Shown here piece by piece: positions 1-9,311 of a DNA stretch of 64,000 nucleotides (position 1 is the first letter of the stretch; each line of letters begins with the position of its first letter). The position numbers were made by a program, and so were the translations under genes. Source of the DNA: Chloroflexota bacterium (GTDB lineage: Bacteria; Chloroflexota; Dormibacteria; Aeolococcales; Aeolococcaceae); NCBI GenBank assembly GCA_005880985.1, contig VBIQ01000015.1, positions 1 through 64,000 of the forward strand, read 5' to 3'. A model generated the notes under the pieces. It saw only the letters and a program-made list of their open reading frames with translations, had not been told where the DNA came from and ran no database searches.

Positions 1-1
1 G

Positions 2-187
2 GTGGAGCGCTTCAACCGGACCCTCCTCGAGGAGTGGGCCTACGTCCGCCCTTACTCCTCGAACGAGGCCCGGGCGGATTTGCTTCCCGTGTGGCTGCAC
101 GAGTACAACCACCACCGGTCTCACACCGCCCTGGGAGGCAGGCCACCCGTCGCCCGTGTCAACAACCTCCCTGGGAACTACAGCTAG
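2..187 (+). mobile_element. IS481-type transposase (integrase core), C-terminal fragment truncated by window start
   Basis: Translation MERFNRTLLEEWAYVRPYSS...YNHHRSHTALGGRPPVARVNNL is typical of the rve/IS481 C-terminus. Confidence 0.85.
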
Positions 188-1056
188 GCCGCGCCCGTCA
201 CCGCCAGCCCCCGACGCGCCGCCGCCAGCGCGACCGCGTTGCTCATCAGCATGGCGATGGTCATCGGGCCGACGCCGCCGGGCACCGGGGTGAGCAGACC
301 GGCGATCGGTTCCACCGACTCGCGATCGACATCGCCGCGCACACGGCCGCCGACCCGAGTGTTGCCGACGTCGATCACCGCGGCCCCCGGCTTGACGAAC
401 GACCCGTCGATCATGTCCACCTTGCCGGTGGCGGCGACCAGGATGTCCGCCTCGCGGCAGACACCGGCGAGGTCGGCGGTGCGCGAATGGCAGACCGTCA
501 CCGTCGCATCGGCGTTGGTGAGCAGCAGCGCCATGGGACGGCCGACGATGGTGCTGCGGCCCACCACCACGGCACGGGCGCCGCGGACCGGCACCTCGTG
601 GTGGCGCAGGATCTCCATGCAGCCCAGCGGGGTGCAGGGCGCGATGCGCGGTCGTCCTTCGGCGAGCAGCCCGAAGTTGACGGGGTGGAACCCGTCCACG
701 TCCTTCTCCGGCGCCACCGCATCGAGCACCCGGCCACTGTCGATCTGGGGGGGAAGCGGCACCTGCACCAGGATGGCATCGACCTCGTCGTCGCCTCCCA
801 GCCGGCCGACCAGGGCGAGGAGCTCCTCGGTGGAGCTGTCGGCCGGCGGCCGGTGCACCTCGGAGCGGATGCCGACCCGCTCGCTGGCCCGCGCCTTGCC
901 GGCGACGTAGGTTGCCGACGCCGGGTCGTCGCCGCAGAGGACGACGTGCAGGCCCGGCGACGGGTGACCGGCGTCGCGCCAGGCCGCGATCTGGCGACGC
1001 ACCTGATCCTCGACCTGGGTCGCGATCGCCTTGCCGTCGACGATGGTCGCGGCCAT
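184..1056 (-). CDS. folD: Bifunctional methylenetetrahydrofolate dehydrogenase/cyclohydrolase
   Basis: VVGRSTIVGRPMALLLTNADATVTVCHSRT, PGGVGPMTIAMLMSNAV motifs. Confidence 0.96.
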   Translation of the reverse strand: MAATIVDGKAIATQVEDQVRRQIAAWRDAGHPSPGLHVVLCGDDPASATYVAGKARASERVGIRSEVHRPPADSSTEELLALVGRLGGDDEVDAILVQVPLPPQIDSGRVLDAVAPEKDVDGFHPVNFGLLAEGRPRIAPCTPLGCMEILRHHEVPVRGARAVVVGRSTIVGRPMALLLTNADATVTVCHSRTADLAGVCREADILVAATGKVDMIDGSFVKPGAAVIDVGNTRVGGRVRGDVDRESVEPIAGLLTPVPGGVGPMTIAMLMSNAVALAAARRGLAVTGAA

Positions 1057-1059
1057 CGG

Positions 1060-2289
1060 TCAGATCTCCCGCGCCGTGGCAGGCTGCGCCGCGCTCGCCT
1101 CGACGAAGGCGGCGCGCGCCGCGGCGGTGACGGTGTCGACGACCTCGTGCAGTGGACGGCCGGTGGCGGTTGCCAGGCGGCCGCAGTCGTCCAGCTCGGG
1201 GCGCGCGTCGACCAGCCGTCCCCGCCACCGCTTGCACTTGACCCGCACCGGTCCCAGCGGGGAGTCGAAGTCGAGCACCTCGCGGGCCGCCACCATGCGT
1301 GCCGCCTCGGTGCGCCGGACCCCGAGCGTCGGACTCTCCTCGAGAAGCAACGCCGCGAGCGCCGCGTCGCCACCGCGCGGAACCAGCGCGTGCAGCACGT
1401 GGCCGGGGCGACCCTTCTTCATCGTCGCCGCCACCACCCAGACGTCGAGGGCGCCCGCCTCCAGGCACCGGCCGGCCAGGGCCGCGACGACTGCCGGGCT
1501 GACGTCGTCGAGGTTGGTGCGGAGCTCGACGCAGTCGTCGTCGAAGCGGGCGCCGGCGTCATTCTCGCCCCCTCCGGCCGGATCGCCCAACCACGCGCGC
1601 ACCAGGTTGGGCCGGCGCGGATCATCGCGGGTGCCGGCCCCGCAGCCGACCGCGTGCAGGCGCATCGCCGGAACCTCGAAGCGGGCCAGAGTGGCGAGCA
1701 GCGCCGCCGCCGTGGGGGTCACGTGCTCCACCTGGCCGGGTGCCGGCAGCAGCAGCGCCTCCGTCCCGGCGAGGAGCTCCAGCGTCGCGGGCGCCGGGAG
1801 GGGAAGCCGGCCGCGGTCGCCGGCGAGGCTGCCCGAACCTGCGGGTAGCGGGCTGCACCAGATCGAGTCGACGTCGAGGTCCTCGAGGGCGGCGCAGACG
1901 CCGACCACGTCGACGATGGTGTCGGTGGAGTCGAGCTCGTCAAGGTGGAGGGCGCCCGCCGGCACACCGTGGAGGCGACCCTCGGCGGCGGCGATGCTGC
2001 CCAGCACCGCCGCCGCCCGATCCCGCACCCGCGCAGGCAGGGGTGCATCGGCCAGCGCCGCCAGACGGCCGGCGAGGTCACCCTCCCCTGACCGGCTGCC
2101 GCCGTCGACCCTGAGGTGAAGCCCTCGCAGACCGGATCGCGTCACCTCCTCGGTCTGCAGCGACAGCTCGACCAGGTCACAGGCCGCGAGCGCGGAGCGC
2201 ACCGCACCGAGCGACGCCCCGGCGTCGAGCAGCGCGGCGAGCAGCATGTCTCCAGCGGCGCCGTGGACGCAGTCGAAATAGACGAGCGC
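1060..2289 (-). CDS. larC: Nickel-pincer cofactor insertion protein LarC (start uncertain)
   Basis: VYFDCVHGAAGDMLLAALLDAG N-terminus; ETNLDDVSP-like ELRTNLDDVSPAVVAAL; MKKGRPGHVLHAL. Confidence 0.88.
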   Translation of the reverse strand, partial: ALVYFDCVHGAAGDMLLAALLDAGASLGAVRSALAACDLVELSLQTEEVTRSGLRGLHLRVDGGSRSGEGDLAGRLAALADAPLPARVRDRAAAVLGSIAAAEGRLHGVPAGALHLDELDSTDTIVDVVGVCAALEDLDVDSIWCSPLPAGSGSLAGDRGRLPLPAPATLELLAGTEALLLPAPGQVEHVTPTAAALLATLARFEVPAMRLHAVGCGAGTRDDPRRPNLVRAWLGDPAGGGENDAGARFDDDCVELRTNLDDVSPAVVAALAGRCLEAGALDVWVVAATMKKGRPGHVLHALVPRGGDAALAALLLEESPTLGVRRTEAARMVAAREVLDFDSPLGPVRVKCKRWRGRLVDARPELDDCGRLATATGRPLHEVVDTVTAAARAAFVEASAAQPATAREI

Positions 2290-2291
2290 GG

Positions 2292-2672
2292 CTAGCCCTC
2301 CACCGCCCCGGCGGGCCGAGCTCGCTCGATGACGACGGCGAAGGTGTCGAAGCCGCCCCGCAGCGGCGGCTGCTTGGCGACGCGGACGCGCACCCCCTCG
2401 GCGCGCGGCTGCTCGAGAAGAGCGTCGGCGATCGCCTGCGCGACCGCCTCGAGCAGGCGGTACTGCCGATCCTCGACGACCTCGCGCACCAGTTGGAAGC
2501 ACCGGACGTAGTCCAGGGTGTCGACCAGCGAATCGCTTCGGCCGGCGGCGCGCAGGTCGGCGCGCAGCTCGACGTCGACACGGAAGCGACCGCCCAGCGC
2601 GCGCTCGGCATCGATGTCACCGTGAAACCCGTAGAACTCCATCCCCTCGAGGAGGAGGCGGTCGCCGCTCAT
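2292..2672 (-). CDS. folB: Dihydroneopterin aldolase
   Basis: MSGDRLLLEGMEFYGFHGDIDAERALGGRFRVDVEL; start follows TACAAT box. Confidence 0.92.
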   Translation of the reverse strand: MSGDRLLLEGMEFYGFHGDIDAERALGGRFRVDVELRADLRAAGRSDSLVDTLDYVRCFQLVREVVEDRQYRLLEAVAQAIADALLEQPRAEGVRVRVAKQPPLRGGFDTFAVVIERARPAGAVEG

Positions 2673-2759
2673 CGCGGGGATTGTACGGAGGGGCAGTTCC
2701 GCCCCTGCTCCCACGAATCGCAAGCGATTCGCGGGAACCCTGGCTTTCAACAGGCGCGG

Positions 2760-3029
2760 TTAGACCGCGCGGGCGCCGGCCTCGGGACGCAGCACCTGTT
2801 CTTTGTGGTCGACCGGGTTCACCATCACCACCTGGAACAGGTCCTCGAAGTCGCACTGGAAGAGCTGCATCAGCGCCTGGCGCAGCTTGGGGCCCGGGTT
2901 GCGCGTCCCCGCCTCGAGCGCGGGGATGTAGTTCTGGGTGACCCCCAACCGACGAGCCAGTTCCCGCTGGGTCAGCTGGTGTCGCTCGCGCATGATGCGC
3001 AGGCCGACGGCGCGGACCTCGACGTTCAC
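2760..3029 (-). CDS. XRE-family helix-turn-helix regulator
   Basis: LRIMRERHQLTQRELARRLGVTQNYIPALEAGTRNPGPKLRQAL HTH; GTG at 3029 downstream of TTGACA/TACGGT promoter. Confidence 0.85.
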   Translation of the reverse strand: MNVEVRAVGLRIMRERHQLTQRELARRLGVTQNYIPALEAGTRNPGPKLRQALMQLFQCDFEDLFQVVMVNPVDHKEQVLRPEAGARAV

Positions 3030-3064
3030 GATGCGACCGTAGTACCCCAAAGTTGTTTTGTCAA
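3023..3064 (-). promoter_or_regulatory. Promoter of the XRE gene: TTGACA (3064-3059), 17-nt spacer, TACGGT (3041-3036), 6 nt to GTG
   Basis: Read directly on reverse strand. Confidence 0.65.
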
Positions 3065-3133
3065 CACCATCCCGGCGCATGTGTGCCTGCAACCGCGAAA
3101 ACAACGCTCCGTGCCGGTGGCTATCCTCGGCTC

Positions 3134-3499
3134 ATGTGCCGCGTCTGCCAGAAGCGTCCGGAGATCCCGGAGGAGCGACACGGGCGGTGCGAGGCGTGTG
3201 CCAGGGCGGGCCGGATCGCCTACCGCTTCCGGCTCGCGAGCGCCCGAGGCGGGCCCGGCCTGGCGGTCCGCGCCGGCGAGATGTCGCCGCGGGCCCTCCG
3301 CCAGAAGCTGCGCGAGCAGCTGGCGGCCTGGAACCAGCCGCCGGGGACCCGCCGGCAGCTGGGGCTGCACGAGGTCGAGCTCGTTGTCGCGCGCGACCGC
3401 CTGGAGACGGTCCGCGGAGCGCCCGATCTCGCCGGCCGCCCAGACGAGGTGATGGAGGCGCTGCGCACGGCGGCCGAGCGCACCGAAGCCGCCTGGTAG
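3134..3499 (+). CDS. Small zinc-ribbon-like hypothetical protein
   Basis: MCRVCQKRP...CEACARAGR: paired CxxC motifs. Confidence 0.6.
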   Translation: MCRVCQKRPEIPEERHGRCEACARAGRIAYRFRLASARGGPGLAVRAGEMSPRALRQKLREQLAAWNQPPGTRRQLGLHEVELVVARDRLETVRGAPDLAGRPDEVMEALRTAAERTEAAW

Positions 3500-3533
3500 C
3501 GGGGGGACCGGCGGAGATGCCGCGGATCCGGGT

Positions 3534-4664
3534 TCAGAAGCTCCAGATGGCCCGCTGGGCGTCCTGGGGATCGTGCCCCCGCAGGATGCGAACCGCCGCC
3601 ACCCCGGCGTTCCACCAGCGGGGATCGCGGACCCACGACTCGACGCCCCAGAGCAGCACCAGGTTGGCGCTGCTGTCGGCGTACTGGGAGGCGCTGAGCA
3701 ACAGGTCGTCCGGGGTGAAGCCGTCGGTGCCGGGCCACGGCGCGGCCTGCAGCTCGGTCACCCACAGCTGCTTGCCCTGGGCCAGGGCGCGTTGGGACCA
3801 GTAGTCGAGGATGTCGTGCTTCCAGCCGATGCGCCGGGCGGCGGGCACGTCGGCGAGGGCACTGGTGTTGCCGGTGATCACGTAGACGTCGAGGCCGAGC
3901 ACGTCGGAGACCTCGAGAGCGGACAGGGGATGACCCACCGGCTGGGGCCCGGGCAGGTGCGCGAAGACTTCGCCGAAACGGCTCGACCCCACTGCGTCGA
4001 GGTCGACGTGCGCCGAATTGTAGGTGGTCACCGCCACCGGGTGATGGGGGTCGAGGAGGTGCACGCTGTCGACCTCCGCCCGCACCTGGGCGACGGGCAT
4101 GGCCACGTTGACCGGCTGGCCGCTGGCAACATCGTCGAGGGGTTCGTTCTCCACCTGCCACGCCTGGAGCAGCGGGTTGTGCGCGTAGCGGCGCACCGAC
4201 GCGGTCAGGTACTCGGCGTAGTCGGGTCCGCGCACCAGAGCGGCCACCGACAGCGCCTTCTCCGGTGGGATCCACTCCGGCAGGTACACCTCGGGAAAGC
4301 CGAGGTTGCGAGCGCCGACGACGAGGACGACGTGGGTGGGACGCTGCCCAGGCTGCGCGTTGTGGGCGGCCACCAGCGTGAGCATCCCGTCGACCTCGCC
4401 GAAGGCGAAGTGGTGGGGGGCGGGGGCGACGTCGCTCCAGTAGACGGGGAGCCGCACCACGTCGGGTCGCAGGCGCCGCAACAGCTCGCTCAGGGCGGCA
4501 TTGGGATCGAGGCCGGCGTAACCCGCTGCCACGGGGCTGAACGAGAAGCCGACCTGCGGCGGATCTGTCCTGGGCAGGTCAGGCAGGGCCGGGCCCATGG
4601 CCACGGCGACGGCGACGGCTGCGCCGGCCCAGCCGAGCCGGCGCCACGCGCTCGCTCTCCTCAC
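3534..4664 (-). CDS. Secreted glycoside hydrolase-like (cellulase/TIM-barrel) protein
   Basis: Signal-like N-terminus; LRPDVVRLPVYWSDV..., QAWQVENEPL, WVTELQAAPW motifs. Confidence 0.7.
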   Translation of the reverse strand: MRRASAWRRLGWAGAAVAVAVAMGPALPDLPRTDPPQVGFSFSPVAAGYAGLDPNAALSELLRRLRPDVVRLPVYWSDVAPAPHHFAFGEVDGMLTLVAAHNAQPGQRPTHVVLVVGARNLGFPEVYLPEWIPPEKALSVAALVRGPDYAEYLTASVRRYAHNPLLQAWQVENEPLDDVASGQPVNVAMPVAQVRAEVDSVHLLDPHHPVAVTTYNSAHVDLDAVGSSRFGEVFAHLPGPQPVGHPLSALEVSDVLGLDVYVITGNTSALADVPAARRIGWKHDILDYWSQRALAQGKQLWVTELQAAPWPGTDGFTPDDLLLSASQYADSSANLVLLWGVESWVRDPRWWNAGVAAVRILRGHDPQDAQRAIWSF

Positions 4665-4741
4665 GCCGGGGGCCAATGGTGACGCTCGCCACCGGCCGCC
4701 TGCATGAGGGGTCGCTGAGAAGAAGGGTCCCGGAGAGTCGC

Positions 4742-5962
4742 TCAGCCGTGGACCAGGCGCCACCAGATCGAGGGGCCGGGCACCGCCGCGCCGCAGAGCA
4801 CCGGCCACTCCGCCACCACCCGACCGCCCAGGCGGGCTCGCACCCACCCCACCGTCTGACCGGATTGCAGCGGCGCCGGCACCGGACCGACCGCAGGGTC
4901 GAGGCTCAGGACCGCCGCGCGCCGCAGCGCCCGCGGTGAGGCTGCCGACGGGCCGAGGCGCGCGGCCGCGCGATCGCCCCAGGAGGTGGTGACCGAGCCG
5001 CCGGCGCCCGGAGGTGGCGTGGTGAGCGAGACGCCCACGTAGCCGGCGAAGGCCGCGTCGGCGGTGCGGCGCGCCGCCTCGAGCGCCTGCGCCAGGTGCG
5101 GTTGGCCGAGCACGGCGCCCACCAGGGTGGCCGACGCCCCCGCCCCCACCTCGCGGCGGGCGGCAAACAACAGGCAACCGCCCGCGGTCGGAGTCTCGCC
5201 GGTCTTGATGCCCAGCCAGCCGGGGACCGCGCTGAGCAGGGTGTCGAGGTTGTGCAGGGGCGTGCCGTCGGGCAGCACGGCCGCGGGAGTCGCCACCAGC
5301 TCGGAGAGGGTCGGGCTGGCGAGCACGGCTCGTCCCAAGCGGATCAGGTCGGCCGCGCTCGACACCGTCGCCGGACTGAACCCGCTGGCATCCTCGAAGT
5401 GGGTGCGGGTCATGCCCAGCGAGAGCGCTGTCCGGTTGAGCCGGGCGACGAAGGCGGCGTTCGACCCCGACACCCAGCGGCCGAGGCTGTCGGCGACGTT
5501 GTTCGCCGAAGGCAGCAGCAGGGCGAGGAGGAGCCGCCGTTCGCTGAGTCGCTCGCCCTCGGTCACCGCCAGGGCCGATCCGTCGGCGGCGATGGTCGCC
5601 TGGTAGCCGGCGACATCGGCGGCGGTCATGGTCAGCACCGGACCCTCATCGGACGCGGACAAGGGACGTGCCTCCAGCACCACCAGGGCGGTCATCGCCT
5701 TGGCCACCGAGCCGACCGCACGCACCGAGTCGGGGTCGACGGCGGCAAGCCGTGTGTCGGCTTCACCATCGACGACCAGGCTGCCCGCTGATGGCAGAGG
5801 GATGTCGACGGGCGTCCCCGGTGCGGACAGCTCCGCCGGCAGCTCCAGTGACACGCTCGCGGGCGGCGACGCTCCGCGGAGGCGGATGACGCCGGCGGCT
5901 GCGCAGAACGCCAGCGCGGCGACAGCAGCGACAACGGCCGCAAGCTGGAGCGGCCGTCTCAC
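4742..5962 (-). CDS. D-alanyl-D-alanine carboxypeptidase (serine-type PBP)
   Basis: SVAKAMTALVVLE (SxxK), SANNVADSLGRW (SxN), GIKTGETPTAGGCL (KTG). Confidence 0.88.
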   Translation of the reverse strand: MRRPLQLAAVVAAVAALAFCAAAGVIRLRGASPPASVSLELPAELSAPGTPVDIPLPSAGSLVVDGEADTRLAAVDPDSVRAVGSVAKAMTALVVLEARPLSASDEGPVLTMTAADVAGYQATIAADGSALAVTEGERLSERRLLLALLLPSANNVADSLGRWVSGSNAAFVARLNRTALSLGMTRTHFEDASGFSPATVSSAADLIRLGRAVLASPTLSELVATPAAVLPDGTPLHNLDTLLSAVPGWLGIKTGETPTAGGCLLFAARREVGAGASATLVGAVLGQPHLAQALEAARRTADAAFAGYVGVSLTTPPPGAGGSVTTSWGDRAAARLGPSAASPRALRRAAVLSLDPAVGPVPAPLQSGQTVGWVRARLGGRVVAEWPVLCGAAVPGPSIWWRLVHG

Positions 5963-6450
5963 GCCCGGCGCGTCACCGATGCGGCTCGCCGGCAGGCGGC
6001 GCACTCACCCTGGATCATCAGGTCGACGCTGCCGATGTGAAAGGAGTGACGCTCGGCGAGGCGGACGCTGATCTCTCGCAGCACATCCGCGGGCACGTTC
6101 TGCACCGTGCCGCAGCGCACGCACACCAGGTGATGGTGGCGATCCGGATGGTCGACAGCCTCGAAGTGGGCCACACCGTCTCCGAGGCGCGTCTGCTGCA
6201 CCAGCCCCATGGCGCTGAAGAGCTCGAGAACGCGATACGTGGTGGACCGGTTGAACGACGGGTAGTGCTGGTTGACCGCCCGCCAGACGTCGTCGGCGGT
6301 CAGGTGGCGATCACCCGCCTCTCGCAGCACCTGCAGCACCATCTGGCGCTGTGGCGTGGCCCGGAAACCGGACGACCGGAGCAGCTCGGCGGGATCGCTC
6401 ACGTCGCCATCATGCCATCGCCCGGTGACATCCACGGCGAGTTGAGCCAT
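5959..6450 (-). CDS. Fur-family transcriptional regulator (Fur/Zur type)
   Basis: RATPQRQMVLQVL, NRSTTYRVLELF, HHHLVCVRCG...CAAC. Confidence 0.92.
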   Translation of the reverse strand: MAQLAVDVTGRWHDGDVSDPAELLRSSGFRATPQRQMVLQVLREAGDRHLTADDVWRAVNQHYPSFNRSTTYRVLELFSAMGLVQQTRLGDGVAHFEAVDHPDRHHHLVCVRCGTVQNVPADVLREISVRLAERHSFHIGSVDLMIQGECAACRRAASVTRRA

Positions 6451-6472
6451 CGCGCCCGTCTACGATGCCGCC

Positions 6473-7516
6473 ATGAGCAGCGGGCGGCGGCGGCAGGAGG
6501 GTTCTCACCGGCACCGTCCGGGAGCGAGTCCCGCTCACCACCGCGACCATACGCATCGGCCTGGAGCGCTTGCGGCGGGAGGACCGGGGGCATTGCGCGT
6601 GGTCGCCATCAGCTCGATCGCTCTGGTGGCGGTGGCGGTCGCGGAGCTCGCCGTGGCGGTGACCACGCACAGTGCCGCGGTCCTCGCCGACGGCGTACAC
6701 AACGCCGGCGACGTGTTCACCACCGTCGCCCTCGGGGTTGCCTTCCTGCTGAGCGGTCGCGCCCCCACCCGGCGCTTCCCCTACGGATATCACCGCGGCG
6801 AGGACCTCGCCGGACTGCTGGTGCTGCTGCTGATCGTCGCCGGCGCGGTCGCGTCGGGGACCACGTCGGTCGAGCATCTGGTCCATCGCCAGCCGCTGAC
6901 CACACCCGGTGCCGCCCTGGCCGTGGCACTGCTCGGCTTCGTCGGCAACGAGGCGGTGGCCCGCTTCAAGGTGACGGCGGGGCGGCGGCTCGGCAGCGTG
7001 GCGCTCGCCGCCGACGGCGAGCACTCGCGGGTCGACGGACTGGCGTCGCTCGGTGCCGCCGCCGGGGTGGCGGGCTCGTGGGCGGGCGTGCCGGTTCTCG
7101 ACCCCGCCGCCGGCCTTCTGCTGACGGTGGTGATCGCGCTGGTCGCCTGGGAGACGGCGCGCAGTGTCAGCGCCCGGCTGCTCGACGAGGCCGACGCGTC
7201 ACTGGTCGCCACCATCGAGGCGGTGGCGGCCGCCGTGCCCGGGGTGGTCGAGGTGCGCGAAGCGCGGGCCCGCTGGACCGGCCGGCAGGTTCAGGCGGAG
7301 CTGACCCTGGCGGTGCCCGGCGAGCAGACGGTGGCCAGCGCGCACGCCCTGGCGGAGGAGGTGCGCCATGCCCTGTTCCACCGGGTGGAGCGGTTGGCGG
7401 ACGTCATCGTCCACCTCGATCCCGCCGGCGACGCGGCCGCCCATGCGGCCACGTCACATCACCTGACCGCCGCTCCCGGCTCTGGGGGTCAACCGGCCCC
7501 ACCCCACGACGGCTGA
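6473..7516 (+). CDS. Cation diffusion facilitator (CDF) transporter, His-rich N-terminus
   Basis: SAAVLADGVHNAGDVFTTVALGVAF, RRFPYGYHRGEDLAG. Confidence 0.9.
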   Translation: MSSGRRRQEGSHRHRPGASPAHHRDHTHRPGALAAGGPGALRVVAISSIALVAVAVAELAVAVTTHSAAVLADGVHNAGDVFTTVALGVAFLLSGRAPTRRFPYGYHRGEDLAGLLVLLLIVAGAVASGTTSVEHLVHRQPLTTPGAALAVALLGFVGNEAVARFKVTAGRRLGSVALAADGEHSRVDGLASLGAAAGVAGSWAGVPVLDPAAGLLLTVVIALVAWETARSVSARLLDEADASLVATIEAVAAAVPGVVEVREARARWTGRQVQAELTLAVPGEQTVASAHALAEEVRHALFHRVERLADVIVHLDPAGDAAAHAATSHHLTAAPGSGGQPAPPHDG

Positions 7517-7526
7517 ACCGCCCCCG

Positions 7527-7880
7527 CTACCTCCTGGCGGTCTTCTTGGCGCTCTTCTTGGCCGCCGTCTTCTTGGCACCGCTCGTCCGCGAGGACTTGG
7601 AGGCCAGGGCCTGACGAAGGATCGTGCTGGGGGTGAAGCGCACCACGCGACGCGCCGGCACCTGGACCGCCTCGCCGGTCTGCGGATTGCGCCCGACCCG
7701 CGCCGCCCGCTGCGCCGTCTTGAAGGTGCCGAAGCCGTGAACGCGGATCTCGTTGCCGCTCCTGAGCGCGTCAGAGATGGTGTCGAACAGCCAGGTGACC
7801 TCGCCTCGGGCCTCGGCGAGGCTGATCTCAGCGCGGTCTCTCAGCTTCGAAGCGATGTCATCCTTCGTGATTTGCGCCAT
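7527..7880 (-). CDS. HU-family nucleoid protein with Lys/Ala-rich C-terminal tail
   Basis: RVHGFGTFKTAQRAARVGRNPQTGE; tail KKTAAKKSAKKTARR. Confidence 0.95.
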   Translation of the reverse strand: MAQITKDDIASKLRDRAEISLAEARGEVTWLFDTISDALRSGNEIRVHGFGTFKTAQRAARVGRNPQTGEAVQVPARRVVRFTPSTILRQALASKSSRTSGAKKTAAKKSAKKTARR

Positions 7881-7965
7881 GAGAAATCTCCGTGAACCCC
7901 GTCAAGAACGCGCGGAATTGTAAGCGCCGCAAGGGCTTCTGCCAACTGCCGCGCAAGCCGGGACG

Positions 7966-9258
7966 CTAACGCCAGACGCGTTTCATGATCACCCGGGCCA
8001 GCTTGTCGGGGTCATGGTGGGTGGAGATCTGGTTGCTGACCACGTCGGCGAGGATGAAATGAAGGGGGCGTCGCGCCGCCCGGTCGCGGTCGAAGACGAC
8101 CCGGGCGATGCCGGCGTCGACCGCCGAACGCGGCAGCGGCAGGCCGTAGTTGCTGTTGCACACCACGTAGTCGAAGAGGCTCCCCCGGACGTGATCCTCG
8201 ATGGCGTCGAGGTGCTGACTGACGGTGAAGCCGGTGGTCTCGCCCGGCTGGGTGGCCACGTTACAGATGTACACCTTGACCGCGGGACTGGCACGAAGCG
8301 CCTCCACCATGCCCTCGACCAGCAGGTTGGGCAGGATCGAGGTGTAGAGCGAACCGGGGCCCATGATGATCAGCTCGGCCTCGAGAATGGCCAGCTCGGC
8401 CTCGGGGTTGATGGGCGGATCCGAGGGCTCGAGAAAGACGTGATCGATGGGCTCCTCGCCATGGGGAACCCGCGATTCCCCCACCCTCACCTCAGGGCCC
8501 GCGGTGGCGCAGAGAGTCACGTCCTGCAGCGTCGACGGAACGATCTGGCCGCGAACGGCCAGAACGCGTCCGGACTCGCGCAGGGCATGCTCGAAGTCGC
8601 CGGTGATCTCTGCCATGGCCATGATGAACAGGTTGCCGAAGGAGTGCCCCCCCAGCGAGCCCTCACCGGTGAAGCGATGGGTGAACAGCTCGGTCATCAG
8701 CGGCTCGGTCTCCGCCAGGGCGATCAGGCACTGGCGGAAGTCGCCGGGCGGCAGGACTCGGTACTCGGAGCGAAGCCGGCCGCTCGATCCCCCGTCGTCG
8801 GCGACGGTGACGATGGCGGCGAGGTTACCGGTGTACTTCTTGAGACCACGCAGCATGGTGCTCATCCCCGTCCCGCCGCCGATGGCGACGACGTGGGGAC
8901 CCTTGGCGAGGGCACGCCGCACGTAGAGCTGTTCGGCGAGACCGCGCTCACCGCCCGACCCGACCGGCAGGAACGGCCCGATGATCGACTTCCCCAGCTT
9001 GTAGAAGCTGAGCACCAGCAGCCCGATGCCGACCGCCGCGAACAGCAGAGCGCGGCCGCCACGGGGCAGGAACTGGAGGGTGAGCGGGCCCGCGATCGAC
9101 GGGAAGCGGACGCTGGTGTAGGCGTCCTTGAGCGCGTAGCCCACCGCCAGGCTGATCATCACGATGCTGCCGAAGAGCAGGGCCAGCCAGCGCTTGACGT
9201 AGAGCCCCGGGGTGAACCAGCGCCAGAGCTCGGGACTGACGCGGCGGAGGACTCGCAT
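7966..9258 (-). CDS. yvcK: Gluconeogenesis factor YvcK/CofD-like protein
   Basis: VAIGGGTGMSTMLRGLKKYT, VTVADDGGSSGRLR, MGPGSLYTSILPNLLV. Confidence 0.93.
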   Translation of the reverse strand: MRVLRRVSPELWRWFTPGLYVKRWLALLFGSIVMISLAVGYALKDAYTSVRFPSIAGPLTLQFLPRGGRALLFAAVGIGLLVLSFYKLGKSIIGPFLPVGSGGERGLAEQLYVRRALAKGPHVVAIGGGTGMSTMLRGLKKYTGNLAAIVTVADDGGSSGRLRSEYRVLPPGDFRQCLIALAETEPLMTELFTHRFTGEGSLGGHSFGNLFIMAMAEITGDFEHALRESGRVLAVRGQIVPSTLQDVTLCATAGPEVRVGESRVPHGEEPIDHVFLEPSDPPINPEAELAILEAELIIMGPGSLYTSILPNLLVEGMVEALRASPAVKVYICNVATQPGETTGFTVSQHLDAIEDHVRGSLFDYVVCNSNYGLPLPRSAVDAGIARVVFDRDRAARRPLHFILADVVSNQISTHHDPDKLARVIMKRVWR

Positions 9259-9311
9259 CAGCGCGATTGTCCCATGAGCTCGGCCAAAGATCCCTCCGCC
9301 ATCGTGCCCGC

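Noticed and set aside
34-1848. 604-aa + strand ORF antisense to folD/larC
   Set aside because: Low-complexity Arg/Ala/Gly shadow ORF typical of high GC; opposite strand has clear conserved proteins
2618-2640. tgtcaccgtgaaaccc as parS-like
   Set aside because: Within folB coding sequence and only partial match
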